DNA of 64,000 nucleotides, taken from positions 2,770,001-2,834,000 of the forward strand of contig NZ_CP013021.1 of assembly GCF_001420915.1 (NCBI RefSeq). Reading direction: 5' to 3'. This stretch comes from Agarivorans gilvus (GTDB taxonomy: Bacteria; Pseudomonadota; Gammaproteobacteria; Enterobacterales; Celerinatantimonadaceae). The notes under the pieces were generated by a model that was not told the DNA's origin, made no database searches, and saw nothing but the letters and a program-made list of their open reading frames with translations. Positions 36,719-45,060 of this stretch are shown here, in pieces; position 1 is the first letter of the stretch; every line of letters starts with the position of its first letter. Both the position numbers and the translations under genes were made by a program.

Positions 36719-39313
36719 TTAAGCTGGCTGCTGATTTTCGAGAAAATCTTGAGCAAAGCGCTGTAGTACGCCACCGGCTTGGTAAACCGAGACTTCTTCG
36801 GCGGTATCCAAGCGACAAATCACCGGTAAGTCGATACGTTCGCCGTTGGCACGAGTGATCACCAGTGTGAGGCGTTCGCCGGGGGCGGGTGTGCCAATCA
36901 CGTCGTAACATTCACTGCCATCAATTTGGTAACAGTGACGAGTTTTGCCTTCGGTGAATTGCAGCGGCAATACCCCCATGCCCACTAGGTTGGTGCGGTG
37001 AATGCGCTCAAAGCCTTCAGCCACGATCACTTCAACCCCCGCCAAGCGGACACCTTTGGCCGCCCAGTCGCGTGACGAGCCTTGGCCGTAGTCGGCACCG
37101 GCAATAATTATCAGTGGCTGTTGGCGCTGCATGTAGCACTCAATGGCTTCCCACATCCGCATTACTGTGCCTTCGGGCTCTAAGCGGGTGAGTGAGCCTT
37201 GTTTCACTTGGCCGTTTTCCAGCACCATTTCGTTAAACAGTTTGGGATTGGCAAAGGTAGCGCGTTGCGCGGTTAAGTGATCACCACGGTGGGTGGCATA
37301 GGAGTTAAAGTCTTCTTCGGGTAGCCCCATCTTGGCTAGGTAGGCACCGGCGGCGCTGTCTAGCATAATCGCATTGGAGGGCGATAGATGGTCGGTGGTA
37401 ATGTTGTCGCCCAACACCGCCAAAGGTCGCATACCTTGTAAGCTGCGTTGTCCTGCTAGCGCCCCTTCCCAGTATGGCGGGCGGCGAATATAGGTGCTTT
37501 GCGGGCGCCACTCATACAGCGGTGAACTGCTGCTACCGTAATCCACCTTAATATCAAACATCGGCTCATAGACTTGCTTGAAGTGTTCGGGTTTTACACT
37601 TTGTTCGAGTACCGCATCGATCTCTTCATCGCTAGGCCAAATGTCTTTTAGAGTAATTGGCTGGCCTTGGCTATCGTGGCCAAGTGCATCTTTCTCGATG
37701 TCGAAGCGAATGGTGCCGGCAATCGCGTAGGCTACCACCAGTGGTGGAGAGGCCAAGAAGGCTTGTTTGGCATAGGGATGAATGCGCCCGTCGAAGTTAC
37801 GGTTACCGGACAACACCGCCGTTGCATATAAGTCGCGGTCGATAATCTCTTGTTGAATTTTAGGGTCTAAAGCCCCGCTCATACCATTACAGGTGGTACA
37901 GGCAAAAGCCACGATACCAAAACCTAACTGCTCTAACTCGGGTAATAGCTGGGCTTCTTCTAGGTACAGTTGTACCGCCTTAGAGCCCGGAGCCAAAGAG
38001 GTTTTCACCCAGGGTTTGCGACTTAAGCCCAGTTTGTTGGCGTTGCGTGCCAGTAAACCGGCGGCAATCACGTTGCGTGGGTTAGAGGTATTGGTACAGC
38101 TGGTAATGGCGGCAATAATACAGGCACCATCCGGCATTAATCCTTCTTGCGTGGGAACTGGCGCGGCAATGCCTTGGCTGGCTAGTTCGCTAGTGGCCAC
38201 GCGGCGATGCGGATTGGATGGCCCAGCTATGTTACGACCCACCGTAGATAAATCGAAGTGCAGCACGCGCTCATATTGCGCTTCGCTGAGTTGGTCAGCC
38301 CATAAACCGGTGGTTTTGGCGTAGTTTTCCACCAGTGCCACTTGTTCGGCATCGCGGCCGGTCAGTTTAAGGTAGTCGATGGTGTTATCATCGATGTAGA
38401 ACATCGCCGCGGTAGCACCAAATTCCGGCGTCATATTAGAAATGGTAGCGCGGTCACCTAGGGTGAGCTGAGCGGCACCTTCACCATAAAATTCTAGGTA
38501 GCTAGAGACCACTCGCTGCTCGCGTAAAAACTCGGTTAGGGCTAACACGATGTCGGTGGCGGTAATGCCACTTTGGCGTTGTCCGCTCAGCTCTACGCCA
38601 ATAATATCTGGCAGGCGCATATAGGAGGCGCGCCCTAACATTACGTTTTCGGCTTCTAAACCACCTACGCCCACGGCGATTACGCCCAGCGCATCCACAT
38701 GGGGAGTATGGCTGTCGGTGCCCACTAAGGTATCGGGAAAGGCCACACCGTCACGCGCTTGAATCACTGGCGACATTTTCTCCAGGTTGATTTGGTGCAT
38801 GATGCCGTTGCCAGGGGGAATAACATCAACGTTTTCAAAGGCGGTTTTACACCAGTTGATAAAGTGAAAGCGGTCGTCGTTACGGCGGTCTTCAATGGCG
38901 CGGTTTTTGGCAAAGGCATCTTTTTCATAACCGGCGTGTTCCACCGCTAAGGAATGGTCAACAATCAACTGAGTGGGTACCACCGGGTTCACCTTGGCCG
39001 GATCGCCGCCTTTTTCGGCAATGGCATCACGTAGACCCGCCAAATCTACCAGAGCCGTTTGTCCCAAAATATCGTGGCACACCACGCGTGCTGGGTACCA
39101 AGGGAAGTCTAAGTCGCGTTTGCGTTGAATGATTTGACTCAGAGCGGCAGTGAGCTGCTCTGGTGGGCAGCGCCGTACTAGGTTTTCGGCCAGTACTCGC
39201 GAAGTATAGGGCAGGCCTGCGTAGGCGCCGGCTTGGATGTCTTCAATCGCTGCGCGGGTATCAAAATAGTCTAAGAGGCTATTAGCTAAAGGTTTGCGGT
39301 AATCGGTATTCAT
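36719..39313 (-). CDS. acnD: Fe/S-dependent 2-methylisocitrate dehydratase
   Basis: 864 residues, aconitase family, AcnD subtype. Cluster-binding cysteines in AAITSCTNTSNP and FACTTCNGMSG; substrate-binding arginines in DYGQGSSRDWAAKG near the C-terminus and the swivelling domain after PLAVLGDNITTDHLSP. It dehydrates 2-methylcitrate to 2-methyl-trans-aconitate, replacing PrpD. ATG at 39313 is preferred to a GTG 12 nt earlier as it gives the usual MNTDYRKPL start. Sits between prpC and prpF in the operon. Confidence 0.94.
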   Translation of the reverse strand: MNTDYRKPLANSLLDYFDTRAAIEDIQAGAYAGLPYTSRVLAENLVRRCPPEQLTAALSQIIQRKRDLDFPWYPARVVCHDILGQTALVDLAGLRDAIAEKGGDPAKVNPVVPTQLIVDHSLAVEHAGYEKDAFAKNRAIEDRRNDDRFHFINWCKTAFENVDVIPPGNGIMHQINLEKMSPVIQARDGVAFPDTLVGTDSHTPHVDALGVIAVGVGGLEAENVMLGRASYMRLPDIIGVELSGQRQSGITATDIVLALTEFLREQRVVSSYLEFYGEGAAQLTLGDRATISNMTPEFGATAAMFYIDDNTIDYLKLTGRDAEQVALVENYAKTTGLWADQLSEAQYERVLHFDLSTVGRNIAGPSNPHRRVATSELASQGIAAPVPTQEGLMPDGACIIAAITSCTNTSNPRNVIAAGLLARNANKLGLSRKPWVKTSLAPGSKAVQLYLEEAQLLPELEQLGFGIVAFACTTCNGMSGALDPKIQQEIIDRDLYATAVLSGNRNFDGRIHPYAKQAFLASPPLVVAYAIAGTIRFDIEKDALGHDSQGQPITLKDIWPSDEEIDAVLEQSVKPEHFKQVYEPMFDIKVDYGSSSSPLYEWRPQSTYIRRPPYWEGALAGQRSLQGMRPLAVLGDNITTDHLSPSNAIMLDSAAGAYLAKMGLPEEDFNSYATHRGDHLTAQRATFANPKLFNEMVLENGQVKQGSLTRLEPEGTVMRMWEAIECYMQRQQPLIIIAGADYGQGSSRDWAAKGVRLAGVEVIVAEGFERIHRTNLVGMGVLPLQFTEGKTRHCYQIDGSECYDVIGTPAPGERLTLVITRANGERIDLPVICRLDTAEEVSVYQAGGVLQRFAQDFLENQQPA

Positions 39314-39372
39314 AAGCGTTTCCACAGCTAAGGGAACAATTCAGTGGAGCTCTAGCTCCACTGACCGGGCGA

Positions 39373-40500
39373 CTAAGCGCGTTGGGCTAAGGGCACGTAA
39401 GCACGAGGCTCGCTGCCAGTATAGTCTGCGCTAGGACGAATAATGCGGTTATTGGCCCGCTGCTCCATAATATGAGCGGCCCAACCACTGACCCGCGAGC
39501 AAACAAAAATCGGGGTAAACAGTGGGGTGGGTATGCCCATGAAATGATAGGCGCTAGCATGGAAGAAATCGGCGTTACAGAACAGTTCTTTCTCGCGCCA
39601 CATCACTTCTTCCACTCGCTCTGAGACCGCAAACAGGTGCTGGTCGCCGCTGGCTTCGCTGAGTTTCTTCGACCAGGCCTTGATTAAGGCATTACGTGGA
39701 TCGCTGGTACGATAGATGGCATGGCCAAAGCCCATGATTTTATCTTTGCGGGCCAGCATGCCCATGATTTCCTGCTCAGCTTGTTCTGGGCTGGTCCAGT
39801 TTTTAATCATCGCCATGGCGGCTTCGTTGGCTCCGCCATGCAAGGGGCCGCGCAGTGCACCAATTGCGCCAGCTACCGCAGAGTGAATGTCGGATAAGGT
39901 TGAGGCAATCACCCGGCCGGTAAAGGTTGAGGCGTTAAACTCATGCTCAGCGTAGAGAATTAATGAACATTGCATCACCTGCTCGTGTAAAGGATCGGGT
40001 GCTTTGCCGTGCAGTAACTGTAAGAAGTGTCCGGCAATGGATTTAGCCGAACTTTGAGTAGAAATACGCTCGCCGGTTTGGCTGAAGCGATACCAGTAAC
40101 AGATAATCCCAGGCAGTGCCGCCAGTAGGCGGTCGGTATGATGCTGTTGCTGGTCAAAACTGGCTTCAGTTTCTAGGTTGCCTAGCATTGATACACCAGT
40201 GCGCATTACATCCATGGGGTGCGCGTCGGCGGGGATCAGTTCCAGTACTTTCTTGAGTGAGTCTGGTAGTTCACGCAGGTTGTGTAAAGTGTCGTGATAA
40301 GCGGCTAATTGCTCGCGATTGGGGAGTTCACCGTTGAATAACAGGTAAGCCACTTCTTCGAAGCTGGCATGTTCGGCCAATTCGCTAATATCGTAACCAC
40401 AATAAGTGAGACCTGAGCCGCTTTGGCCCACGGTGCATAATTTGGTTTCGCCTGCACTTTGTCCGCGTAAGCCTGCGCCTCCTAAAGCTTTTTGTACCAT
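39373..40500 (-). CDS. prpC: 2-methylcitrate synthase
   Basis: 375-residue citrate-synthase-family enzyme that condenses propionyl-CoA with oxaloacetate. Catalytic His in LHGGANEAAM (about 232) and the HAIYRTSDPR segment with the next His and Arg; C-terminal SGWAAHIMEQRANNRIIRPSADY. The length and operon place it as PrpC rather than GltA. GAAAGGAGAAC precedes the start. Confidence 0.95.
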   Translation of the reverse strand: MVQKALGGAGLRGQSAGETKLCTVGQSGSGLTYCGYDISELAEHASFEEVAYLLFNGELPNREQLAAYHDTLHNLRELPDSLKKVLELIPADAHPMDVMRTGVSMLGNLETEASFDQQQHHTDRLLAALPGIICYWYRFSQTGERISTQSSAKSIAGHFLQLLHGKAPDPLHEQVMQCSLILYAEHEFNASTFTGRVIASTLSDIHSAVAGAIGALRGPLHGGANEAAMAMIKNWTSPEQAEQEIMGMLARKDKIMGFGHAIYRTSDPRNALIKAWSKKLSEASGDQHLFAVSERVEEVMWREKELFCNADFFHASAYHFMGIPTPLFTPIFVCSRVSGWAAHIMEQRANNRIIRPSADYTGSEPRAYVPLAQRA

Positions 40501-40630
40501 GATGTTCTCCTTTCATTCATTGCTTGGTTTAACCAGCAAGGCGCATAAAGCGCCATATATTGGCTGGCTAATGGGGCTGGGCGGCTAAGTCTTCGCCTGC
40601 TCGCTAAGCCCATTCACGTAGTTGTTGGGT

Positions 40631-41512
40631 TTATTTTTTGCTAAACAGTTGGTCGAGCTTTTGCTCATAGTCGTGGTAACCCAAGTAATCGTAGAGCTGA
40701 GCACGGGTTTGCATGCTGTCTACCACTTCTCGCTGGTGGCCATGCTCACGTAGGCTGCGGTAAACATTGACCGCGGCTTGGTTCATGGCGCGAAAGGCCG
40801 ATAGCGGGTAGAGCACCATGTCTACGCCTACGCCAGCTAACTCTTCACCACTAAATAAGGGGGTTTGGCCAAATTCAGTAATGTTGGCCAAGATCGGTAC
40901 TTTTACCGCTTCGGCAAACTGTTGATACTGTTCTAAGGTCAACATGGCTTCGGGGAAAATCATGTCGGCACCGGCTTCTACGTATTGGCAAGCACGTTCG
41001 ATGGCACCGCCCATGCCTTCAATTTGCAGCGCATCAGTACGTGCCATGACCACAAATTCAGGATCCACTCGCGCATCTACCGCGGCCTTGATGCGATCGA
41101 CCATTTCATCGCTGGACACAATCGCTTTGTTGGGACGGTGACCGCAGCGTTTTTGGGCCACTTGGTCTTCCATGTGCACCGCGGCGGCATCGGCGCGGAT
41201 CATTTCTTTTACGGTGCGGGCAATGTTAAAGGCGCCGCCAAAACCTACATCAATATCTACCAATAGCGGTAGGTCGCAGGCTGCGGTGATGCGACGTACG
41301 TCTTCTAGCACGTCGTTCATGGTGGTAATACCCAAGTCGGGTAAGCCATATGAGGCATTGGCGATACCTCCACCGGAAAGATAAATGGCTTGATGGCCTT
41401 CGCGTTTGGCCATCATTGCGCAATAGGGGTTGATGGTGCCAACAATCTGTAATGGATGCTGCGTTTTCACGGCTTGACGAAAGCGCGCGCCGGGTGAGAC
41501 TGGTGTGCTCAT
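40631..41512 (-). CDS. prpB: 2-methylisocitrate lyase
   Basis: 293 residues of the isocitrate-lyase/PEP-mutase family. The metal-binding LLVDIDVGFGG and the catalytic-loop motif KRCGHR with Cys are intact; GIANASYGLPDLGITTMNDV is typical of PrpB. It splits 2-methylisocitrate to pyruvate and succinate, the last step of the cycle. CAAGGAG precedes the ATG, which overlaps the stop of the GntR gene (ATGA). Confidence 0.95.
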   Translation of the reverse strand: MSTPVSPGARFRQAVKTQHPLQIVGTINPYCAMMAKREGHQAIYLSGGGIANASYGLPDLGITTMNDVLEDVRRITAACDLPLLVDIDVGFGGAFNIARTVKEMIRADAAAVHMEDQVAQKRCGHRPNKAIVSSDEMVDRIKAAVDARVDPEFVVMARTDALQIEGMGGAIERACQYVEAGADMIFPEAMLTLEQYQQFAEAVKVPILANITEFGQTPLFSGEELAGVGVDMVLYPLSAFRAMNQAAVNVYRSLREHGHQREVVDSMQTRAQLYDYLGYHDYEQKLDQLFSKK

Positions 41513-42255
41513 GGCTTTACTCCTTGGGGTTGTCTGGTAGAAGCATTGGCTTCTAAGCTTTGGTCGGGAAAGGTTTGCTGGTGTTGTTGTTCAATGGCTT
41601 TGCGAGCACGAGCAATGTGGCGGCGCATCAGTAACTCGGCCAGTTCACCATCGCGGTCGGCCAAGGCTTGCCAAATCGCCCAGTGCTCTTGCAAGGCGCG
41701 TTCGGGCCGAGAAACCTGTTTACTGGCTTGATAGCGGTACATCCGTAGCAGGTGGTAGAGCTCGTCGCAGAGCAAGTTCACCAAATACTGATTATTACTG
41801 CCTTTGATGATCAAGTAGTGAAAGTCAAAATCGCCGTGTTGTTCGAAGTAGGCTTTGCCCTGATGTTGCTGCAAATACTGCTGGTGATGTTCCAGTAGGT
41901 TTTTCAACTCGCTGAGTTGTTGACTGCTAAGCTGACTGGCAGCTAAGCGGCAGGCCATGCCTTCTAGGGCTTCGCGCACCGAGTAAATGTCGATCAGTTG
42001 CTGCGGATTGAGTTGCACCACTCGAGCGCCGACATGGGGAACGCGCTCTACTAAGCCCATGCCTTGTAGCTTGAGGATGGCTTCGCGCAGCGGGCCACGA
42101 CTTACGCCATAGTGTCGAGCCAGTTCTGGCTCCGATATTTTTTTGCCTTGGGCTATCTGGCCACTAACGATGGCTTCAATCAGGGTATCGCTGAGGTTTT
42201 GCGATAACAGATTCTGCTTGTCGCTGGTGCCATTTAAAGTCGCTGCTTGAGACAT
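41509..42255 (-). CDS. GntR/FCD-family regulator of the prp operon
   Basis: 248 residues from the chosen start. Winged helix (about 15-80: KISEPELARHYGVSRGPLREAILKL) and an FCD effector domain (YSVREALEGMACRLAA, FHYLIIKGSNNQYL, LMRRHIARARKAI) with the metal-binding histidines expected of that domain. It heads the operon with a 4-bp overlap into prpB, so it controls its own synthesis. Two 12-14 bp palindromes upstream are its likely operators; the inducer is probably a cycle intermediate such as 2-methylcitrate or propionyl-CoA (inference). It takes the place of the sigma-54-type PrpR of enterics. No good ribosome site was seen; the start rests on the Met nearest the conserved domain. Confidence 0.82.
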   Translation of the reverse strand: MSQAATLNGTSDKQNLLSQNLSDTLIEAIVSGQIAQGKKISEPELARHYGVSRGPLREAILKLQGMGLVERVPHVGARVVQLNPQQLIDIYSVREALEGMACRLAASQLSSQQLSELKNLLEHHQQYLQQHQGKAYFEQHGDFDFHYLIIKGSNNQYLVNLLCDELYHLLRMYRYQASKQVSRPERALQEHWAIWQALADRDGELAELLMRRHIARARKAIEQQHQQTFPDQSLEANASTRQPQGVKP

Positions 42256-42321
42256 TGCAATTACACGTTGGTTACTAAATTGTTGCAGAGTGTAGATCGA
42301 ATGTTGCGCTGCGATCAAATT

Positions 42322-42333
42322 ATTGTCGACAAT
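42322..42333. promoter_or_regulatory. operator palindrome 1 of the prp operon
   Basis: Perfect 12-bp palindrome ATTGTCGACAAT, 67-78 bp upstream of the GntR start. On the minus strand a promoter-like TTGATC-N18-TACACT begins just downstream, so a bound repressor would cover the -35 region. Confidence 0.6.
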
Positions 42334-42413
42334 TTGTGCTAATACTTTAGTTTAATCGCCATTAAAACGTGATTTTAGGCAGGTTTTGTTTACAGGGACC
42401 GGCTTGAGTGAAG

Positions 42414-42427
42414 GATTGTCGACAATC
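42414..42427. promoter_or_regulatory. operator palindrome 2 of the prp operon
   Basis: Perfect 14-bp palindrome GATTGTCGACAATC sharing the core of operator 1, 93 bp away centre to centre. The repeated core and location between two leftward genes suggest paired binding with looping, or control of the gene's own promoter. Confidence 0.55.
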
Positions 42428-42433
42428 TATTCG

Positions 42434-42868
42434 TTAGTTGGTGTTTAGTTGCTGAGCGATGCTTACTGGTAAGGCAATTTGCCAGTCTGCCAGCTGCTGG
42501 TGGCAGGCCGCAATATTGTTTACTTGGGCAAACTTACAGTGATGTGGTACTAGACCGGTATGAACTCGTTGTACTAAGAATTGTAAAATTCCAGATTGTT
42601 CAACAAGATAAATGCAGTGGCTGAGCTTATGTTGTAGCGACCAGTTGATTTGCTCGCGCATGATCGGATAGCTTTCTGGGGTCATCAGCTGCCAGCGACG
42701 AAAATCAAAAATGGCAGACCATGGCTGTTGTTTGAACTGATTAACTACGTTGGTGAGCTGTTGGCTATATTGCTGGGTGGTAACGGTATTCCAGCTGTCG
42801 TAAAGCCGAGCATAAACAAAGTCGTCTTCACTGAAAATTTGGTAGCTGCCGTGGCCGCCTGAATTCAT
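42434..42868 (-). CDS. hypothetical protein, 144 aa (STAS-like pattern)
   Basis: Small cytoplasmic protein of alternating strands and helices: QIFSEDDFVYARLYDSWN, PWSAIFDFRRWQLMTPESY and HKLSHCIYLVEQSGILQFLV. The pattern is reminiscent of STAS/SpoIIAA-like domains but no signature is decisive. It lies upstream of the gntR-prp operon on the same strand, separated by the operator region, and probably has its own promoter. Confidence 0.5.
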   Translation of the reverse strand: MNSGGHGSYQIFSEDDFVYARLYDSWNTVTTQQYSQQLTNVVNQFKQQPWSAIFDFRRWQLMTPESYPIMREQINWSLQHKLSHCIYLVEQSGILQFLVQRVHTGLVPHHCKFAQVNNIAACHQQLADWQIALPVSIAQQLNTN

Positions 42869-43288
42869 ACCTGACCTCTCTGATACTGTACAACATGAAG
42901 CAAAGCAGGCCTACCGAGTGAGCCTAATTACTAACCAAGGCATATTAAACTAAGATACTTATCTTGCTGGTCTAACCAAGAGTGTTTTTAGTGTGAACAT
43001 TTGCTTGTGATTTAGTCAATAGCAGGTTAGCTTATAACTTCAATTACTTACTGCTTAGAACGAGGCCGGCAATGAATAAATATCATTATTTAGCATCATG
43101 CTCGCTTCGATCTATGTCTATGCTGGTGCGCGCCTGTTTTTTCAAACATCGCATGTCTAGCATGGGACGCTGCAGTTAAGGATTGATCTTTTCATTCATT
43201 ATCCGAGCTGCGAAGTGTCGCAGTGAAGGATTGTTCTAAGCCGTTTTCCCCTCTGTGTCACTTCGCTCTCTATCAAGGAGAACGAGAC
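42869..43288. other. intergenic region with a possible 35-codon leader frame
   Basis: About 420 bp between divergent genes. The only frame noticed is ATG 43072 to TAA 43179 (35 codons, basic, Met/Cys-rich) with GAGG about 10 nt before it. It might be a small protein or leader for the DUF1127 gene, but there is no support beyond the frame. Confidence 0.3.
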
Positions 43289-43561
43289 ATGATGTCATTT
43301 AAAATTCGTCTATTAAGTTTAACTATCGGGCTACTGGTTCGTTATCAACAGCATCTAGAAACCCAACGTTGGCTTAAACAACAACGCCAGCAATCTTGGC
43401 AAATAACGGGAATTAGTGCCCATATTGCGAGAGATATTGGTGTTGATTCTGATGGCCGTATTCGTGCCAAGCTGGATGAGGTGGTAGTCGATACACCAAG
43501 CCATGAGCAACACCGTAGAGCATGGAAAAATCCCGCTCCGGGTTTGACCGCCGATACGTGA
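43289..43561 (+). CDS. DUF1127-like small basic protein
   Basis: 90 residues. The N-terminal half is a Leu/Arg-rich helix; the middle reads QRWLKQQRQQSWQITGISAHIARDIGVDSDGR, matching the DUF1127 pattern (basic helix then L..RDIG). Small DUF1127 proteins in other bacteria can bind RNA or affect metabolism; the role here is unknown. The start at 43289 follows AAGGAG by 8 nt; an upstream Met has none. Followed by a strong terminator. Confidence 0.7.
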   Translation: MMSFKIRLLSLTIGLLVRYQQHLETQRWLKQQRQQSWQITGISAHIARDIGVDSDGRIRAKLDEVVVDTPSHEQHRRAWKNPAPGLTADT

Positions 43562-43564
43562 ATT

Positions 43565-43586
43565 AAGCGCCCTACGGGGCGCTTTT
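43565..43586 (+). terminator. Rho-independent terminator after DUF1127 gene
   Basis: AAGCGCCC / GGGCGCTT stem with a TACG loop and four T. Confidence 0.88.
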
Positions 43587-43698
43587 CAATTTAAGCCGCT
43601 GATTTGTTAAAAATCATTGGCTAGATCTAGTGCAAACCTTGGAGCATTCTCTCAGCTACAGTACACTAGCGGCAGTTCGCATAATGTAGGAAGCAAAG

Positions 43699-44451
43699 AT
43701 GAGCGTTGAGCAAGACACCACCCATTTTGGTTATAAGACAGTAAACCGTGACGAAAAGGTGGGTTTAGTGGCAGAAGTATTTCATTCTGTTGCCGGTAAA
43801 TATGACCTAATGAATGACCTGATGTCAGGTGGTATTCATCGCTTGTGGAAACGCTTTACCATTGATTGCAGTGGGGTTCGTCCGGGACAAAAAGTCTTAG
43901 ACCTGGCCGGTGGTACCGGTGATTTAACCGCTAAGTTTTCCCGTATAGTGGGTCCCACGGGCGAAGTGGTATTGGCCGATATTAACGACTCCATGCTTAA
44001 AATGGGTCGGGGCAAGCTGCGCGACAAGGGCATTGTTGGTAATGTGCGTTATGTGCAAGCCAACGCTGAGGCGCTGCCATTTCCTGATGATACCTTTGAC
44101 GCTATTACCATTAGCTTTGGCCTGCGTAATGTGACCGATAAAGATGCCGCATTGCGTTCTATGTATCGAGTGCTTAAACCTGGTGGGCGCTTGCTGGTAT
44201 TGGAATTTTCTAAGCCAGAAACCAAAGCTTTGAGCAAGGTTTACGATGCTTACTCTTTCCATTTATTGCCTAAAATGGGCAAATTGATTGCTAACGATGC
44301 CGATAGCTATCAATACTTAGCTGAATCTATTCGCATGCACCCTGATCAAGAAACCTTAAAAGAGATGATGCAACAAGCGGGCTTTGAAGGGGTGGAATAC
44401 TACAACTTAACTGGCGGCGTGGTAGCACTGCATCGCGGTTATAAGTTTTAA
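43699..44451 (+). CDS. ubiE: ubiquinone/menaquinone C-methyltransferase
   Basis: 250-residue SAM-dependent methyltransferase. Motif I LDLAGGTGDLT (about 67-77), VLADINDSMLKMG and the UbiE signatures YDLMNDLMSGGIHRLWKRF and RVLKPGGRLLVLEFSKP. It performs the C-methylation of demethylmenaquinone and of the ubiquinone precursor. First gene of the conserved ubiE-ubiJ-ubiB operon. AGGAAG precedes the start. Confidence 0.97.
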   Translation: MSVEQDTTHFGYKTVNRDEKVGLVAEVFHSVAGKYDLMNDLMSGGIHRLWKRFTIDCSGVRPGQKVLDLAGGTGDLTAKFSRIVGPTGEVVLADINDSMLKMGRGKLRDKGIVGNVRYVQANAEALPFPDDTFDAITISFGLRNVTDKDAALRSMYRVLKPGGRLLVLEFSKPETKALSKVYDAYSFHLLPKMGKLIANDADSYQYLAESIRMHPDQETLKEMMQQAGFEGVEYYNLTGGVVALHRGYKF

Positions 44452-44460
44452 GAGGCCCTT

Positions 44461-45060
44461 ATGCCGCTATCATCTTTGTTCTCTGCTGGCGTAGAAGCGC
44501 TTAGCAATCAACTGCTCAATTTGGACGAGGGCAGCACTCAGCGCCGCAGCCAATTAGCCGGTAAGGTGCTGGCGATTACCATTCAACCTCTGCCTTGCTG
44601 CTATTTTGTGGTGAGCGAGCAACAACTTGATGTATTGAACAAGTATGAAGGCGAGCCAGACTGCCGCTTAAGCTTGAATTTATTGACCTTGGCCGAGCTT
44701 AAGCAGGCCGATCGTATTCCCAGCCTGATTAAGCAAGACAAGCTGCAGCTAGAAGGCGATATTAAATTGGCGCAGCAGTTTGCCGATTTGTTTTTGCAAT
44801 TAGAGCCAGATTTAGAAGAAAAACTGTCGCAGCGAATTGGCGATGTGGCGGCTTATCAACTGTTGTCAAAGAGTCGCATGTTGGCTGAAGCCCTAAGCAA
44901 GGTCTTTGCCCAAGCACCAGTGAAATTGACCGAATTGGCTAACGAAGAATGGAAGTTATCCGTGGGTCAAGTGGAATACCAAAGTTGGCAGCGTCAGGTA
45001 CAAAAACTCGCGGCCGACTGTGAACAGTTAGCTCGTCGTATTGAGGGCTTGAGTAAATGA
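44461..45060 (+). CDS. ubiJ: ubiquinone biosynthesis accessory factor
   Basis: 199 residues. The N-terminal SCP2-like lipid-binding domain (about 10-105) and C-terminal helical part match UbiJ, which binds polyprenyl intermediates and helps assemble the Ubi complex. Position between ubiE and ubiB is diagnostic; its stop overlaps the ubiB start (ATGA). Confidence 0.92.
   Translation: MPLSSLFSAGVEALSNQLLNLDEGSTQRRSQLAGKVLAITIQPLPCCYFVVSEQQLDVLNKYEGEPDCRLSLNLLTLAELKQADRIPSLIKQDKLQLEGDIKLAQQFADLFLQLEPDLEEKLSQRIGDVAAYQLLSKSRMLAEALSKVFAQAPVKLTELANEEWKLSVGQVEYQSWQRQVQKLAADCEQLARRIEGLSK

Noticed and set aside
36056..38950. Long antisense open frames across prpF and acnD
   Set aside because: These are shadows of strongly coding GC-rich genes; the sense proteins have full family motifs.
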